8,265 nucleotides of DNA from an uncultured Acetatifactor sp. GTDB taxonomy: Bacteria > Bacillota > Clostridia > Lachnospirales > Lachnospiraceae. Shown piece by piece: positions 6,772-8,265 of the stretch (position 1 is the stretch's first letter; each line of letters opens with the position of its first letter). The notes beneath the pieces are model-generated. The model did not search any database and was not told where the DNA came from. It was given only the letters and a program-made list of their open reading frames with translations. A program made the translations under genes and the position numbers. Location: NCBI GenBank assembly GCA_910586775.1, contig CAJUJN010000124.1, positions 1 to 8,265 of the forward strand. The letters are read 5' to 3'.

Positions 6772-7956
6772 TTATAGTCTCTGAGCCATCCTTTTGCACT
6801 GTCCAATTCCAAACAGCAGAAGCAATGGGAACAGCACCGCCGCCAGAATACCCTTCTTCAAATCCTCCCCGAAGAGACTGGAAACCATGCCCACCACCGT
6901 AGGGCCTCCGGAACAGCCCAAATCCCCCGCCAGCGCCATCAGGGCAAAAAGCGCCGTACCGCCTTTCGGCAAAGTCGCAGCCGCCTTGCTGAAGGTTCCC
7001 GGCCACATAATCCCCACCGACAATCCGCACACTGCACAGCCTGCCAGCCCTAACACAGGGCCGGGCACCAGAGAAACGCACAGATAGGAAGCCACGCACA
7101 GGATACTGCTCCCTGCCATGAACCTGTCCAGATTCACCTTCTCTCCGTATTTCCCGTAAAATACTCTGGCGCTGCCCATCAAAACGGCAAAAGCAAGCGG
7201 ACCCGCCAGGTCACCCACCACCTTGCTGACACCCAGCCCTTTCTCCGCAAAGGTGGAAGCCCACTGGCTCACGGCCTGCTCGCTGGCTCCGGCGCACATC
7301 ATCATCAGCATAAACACCCAGAAAATCTTCATTCCCGCCAGCTCTTTTATGGACAGCCCTTTCTCCCCCTCTTCAATCAGGGATGCCATTGGCACCTTTG
7401 CAAACAGAAAAGTATTGAACAGCGGAACCAATGCCCATACAACCGCCAGTATCTTCCAGTTCCCAATGCCGAACACCTGGAAAAATACAGTGGAAATCAG
7501 CACCACACCCACATCCCCCCAGCAATAGAAGGAATGCAGCAGGCTCATGGTCTGCTCCTTGTGCTCCGAAGGACATGCCTCCACCACCGGACTCACCAGA
7601 ACCTCCAGCAAACCGCCGCCAATAGCATATAATACCACTGCCGCCAGCAGCCCCACAAAAGGATCTCCGAACAAATCCGGCAGCACCGCCAAAAGCGCCA
7701 GACCGGAAGCCGCAAAAATATGTGCAATCAGCATGGATGCCCGGTAGCCTATCCTGTCCACAAAGCTTACCGACAGCAAATCCACCGTCAGCTGCAGCCC
7801 GAAATTGATGGTCACAAGCATGGTAATCTTTGCCAGCGGAATCCCGTAGGCATCCTGAAACGTCAAAAACAACAGCGGCACAAAATTATTCACAATCGCC
7901 TGTACGATGTAGCCGATAAAGCAGGCGTAAATTGTCTTTTGATATTTGTTCTTCAT
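6772..7956 (-). CDS. Major facilitator superfamily transporter
   Basis: A 394-aa hydrophobic protein with about twelve predicted membrane helices, the size expected for a single MFS permease in the cell membrane. The loop between helices 2 and 3 carries VDRIGYRASM (66-75), the D-R-x-G-x-R core of MFS motif A. A central cytoplasmic loop (about 188-210, MASLIEEGEKGLSIKEL) separates the two six-helix halves, and the protein ends in a short basic tail (CKRMAQRL). The general look is that of the sugar/fucose-permease-like branch, but the substrate cannot be named. The ATG at 7954-7956 has AAGGA (7963-7967) 6 nt upstream. It is preceded by a structured leader of about 180 nt with its own promoter, so expression may be controlled at the RNA level. 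The HtrA-like gene follows about 165 bp downstream. Confidence 0.93.
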   Translation of the reverse strand: MKNKYQKTIYACFIGYIVQAIVNNFVPLLFLTFQDAYGIPLAKITMLVTINFGLQLTVDLLSVSFVDRIGYRASMLIAHIFAASGLALLAVLPDLFGDPFVGLLAAVVLYAIGGGLLEVLVSPVVEACPSEHKEQTMSLLHSFYCWGDVGVVLISTVFFQVFGIGNWKILAVVWALVPLFNTFLFAKVPMASLIEEGEKGLSIKELAGMKIFWVFMLMMMCAGASEQAVSQWASTFAEKGLGVSKVVGDLAGPLAFAVLMGSARVFYGKYGEKVNLDRFMAGSSILCVASYLCVSLVPGPVLGLAGCAVCGLSVGIMWPGTFSKAAATLPKGGTALFALMALAGDLGCSGGPTVVGMVSSLFGEDLKKGILAAVLFPLLLLFGIGQCKRMAQRL

Positions 7957-7982
7957 TCTGATTCCTTTCGCACTCCGTTCTT

Positions 7983-8059
7983 ACAGTAAACCCCCATGCA
8001 AAAAGCCTGTAGGGCAGGCTTGGCCGCACCACCTCGCATGAAAGTCGGGGGTTTACTGT
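7983..8059 (-). ncRNA. Large branched hairpin in the transporter 5' leader, candidate cis-regulatory RNA or repeat element
   Basis: The ends ACAGTAAACCCCC (7983-7995) and GGGGGTTTACTGT (8047-8059) form a perfect 13-bp stem. Inside, ATGC (7996-7999) can pair with GCAT (8036-8039), and AAGCCTG (8003-8009) pairs with CAGGCTT (8015-8021) around a 5-nt loop. Unpaired GAAAGTC (8040-8046) and a 14-nt purine-rich strand (minus sense, 8022-8035) lie between the stems. The structure ends 15 nt before the ribosome site and is not followed by a U-run, so it is not a simple terminator. I do not recognise a named riboswitch class. A palindromic interspersed repeat (for example derived from an IS200/IS605-type end) is a serious alternative. 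Confidence 0.5.
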
Positions 8060-8064
8060 GAAGA

Positions 8065-8099
8065 TGCACACAAACCGCAAGGGCATGCGGTTTGGCGCA
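8065..8099 (-). other. Second strong hairpin in the transporter leader
   Basis: CAAACCGC (8071-8078) pairs with GCGGTTTG (8087-8094) around an 8-nt loop. After a one-base bulge (8070) the stem continues with 8065-8069 against 8095-8099. The pair 8068/8096 is a U-G wobble in minus-strand RNA but an A-C mismatch in plus-strand RNA, which favours function in the minus-strand transcript. It sits between the promoter and the larger hairpin. Confidence 0.5.
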
Positions 8100-8144
8100 C
8101 AGCTGTCCCGCATTCCTGCCTCACTGCGCAATACCCGCTGCATC

Positions 8145-8173
8145 ATTGTAACGTTTTTAGAATAACATTTCAA
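8145..8173 (-). promoter_or_regulatory. Sigma-A promoter upstream of the transporter
   Basis: TTGAAA (8168-8173) and TACAAT (8145-8150) on the minus strand are spaced by exactly 17 bp, with an AT-rich spacer. The predicted start near 8138 gives a leader of about 180 nt that contains both hairpins and ends at the transporter ribosome site. This is the best promoter match in the window. Confidence 0.6.
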
Positions 8174-8211
8174 GCTTATCCTGGAAAATCTTGCAGCCAA
8201 TTGCAATAACG

Positions 8212-8265
8212 GTTACTATTCACAGCCGTTTTACTGGCATGACGTTACTATTCACAGCCGTTTTA
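8212..8265. repeat. 32-bp tandem repeat running off the right edge
   Basis: The unit 8212-8243 (starting GTTACTATTCACAGCCG and ending TTTTACTGGCATGAC) is followed directly by a second copy of its first 22 bases (8244-8265), identical throughout, where the window ends. The array probably continues outside. It lies upstream of the transporter promoter. Its origin is unknown. Confidence 0.75.

Noticed and set aside
6647..7099. 150-aa minus-strand ORF overlapping the transporter end
   Set aside because: Most of it is a Gly/Arg-rich shadow of the transporter in another frame; the last 45 residues outside the gene match nothing recognisable.
7983..8059. Rho-independent terminator
   Set aside because: The stem is strong but no U-run follows on the minus strand, and it stands only 26 nt before the transporter start codon.
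7886..8206. 106-aa minus-strand ORF upstream of the transporter
   Set aside because: It runs through both hairpins, overlaps the first 71 bases of the transporter and its ribosome site, starts with TTG without a ribosome site, and crosses the likely promoter.
8212..8265. CRISPR array beginning at the right edge
   Set aside because: The repeats are directly adjacent with no unique spacer between them, and no cas gene is visible.

Overview
All real genes in this window read on the minus strand. The gene set points to an anaerobic low-to-mid GC Bacillota, most likely a Clostridia/Lachnospiraceae member. The evidence is a YhaM-type exoribonuclease of the standard Firmicutes length, an oxygen/NO-detoxifying flavodiiron protein, a 4Fe-4S TrmA/RlmD-type methyltransferase, and strong purine-rich Shine-Dalgarno sites. 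The taxonomic call is inference from gene content.

In transcription order (right to left): the right edge carries a 32-bp tandem repeat that runs out of the window (8212-8265). A good sigma-A-type promoter (8145-8173) follows, then a roughly 180-nt leader with two strong hairpins (8065-8099 and 7983-8059) and a major facilitator transporter (6772-7956). After a short intergenic region come a membrane-anchored HtrA-like protein whose protease triad appears lost (5231-6607) and, with no gap, the YhaM 3'-5' exoribonuclease (4286-5230). A roughly 330-bp intergenic region holds a 100-bp MITE-like element with 27-bp perfect terminal inverted repeats and a possible TTA target duplication, set among degenerate short repeats. 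A promoter then precedes the flavodiiron protein (2749-3897), followed by the rRNA methyltransferase (1060-2694).

The methyltransferase has an unusual hydrophilic insert bounded by a 16-bp exact in-frame direct repeat. It also ends early: a familiar-looking C-terminal tail continues in another frame after a homopolymer run. From about position 1010 to the left edge the DNA becomes clearly AT-rich. It holds a YhcG/DUF1016-family PD-(D/E)XK nuclease gene, broken by a single-base homopolymer frameshift and cut off by the window edge. This looks like an accessory segment joined to the older chromosome inside the methyltransferase tail.

I see no complete new defence or mobile system. The items most worth checking are the structured leader of the transporter gene, the repeat-bounded insert in the methyltransferase, the MITE-like element, the catalytically dead HtrA translationally linked to yhaM, and the two homopolymer frameshifts.
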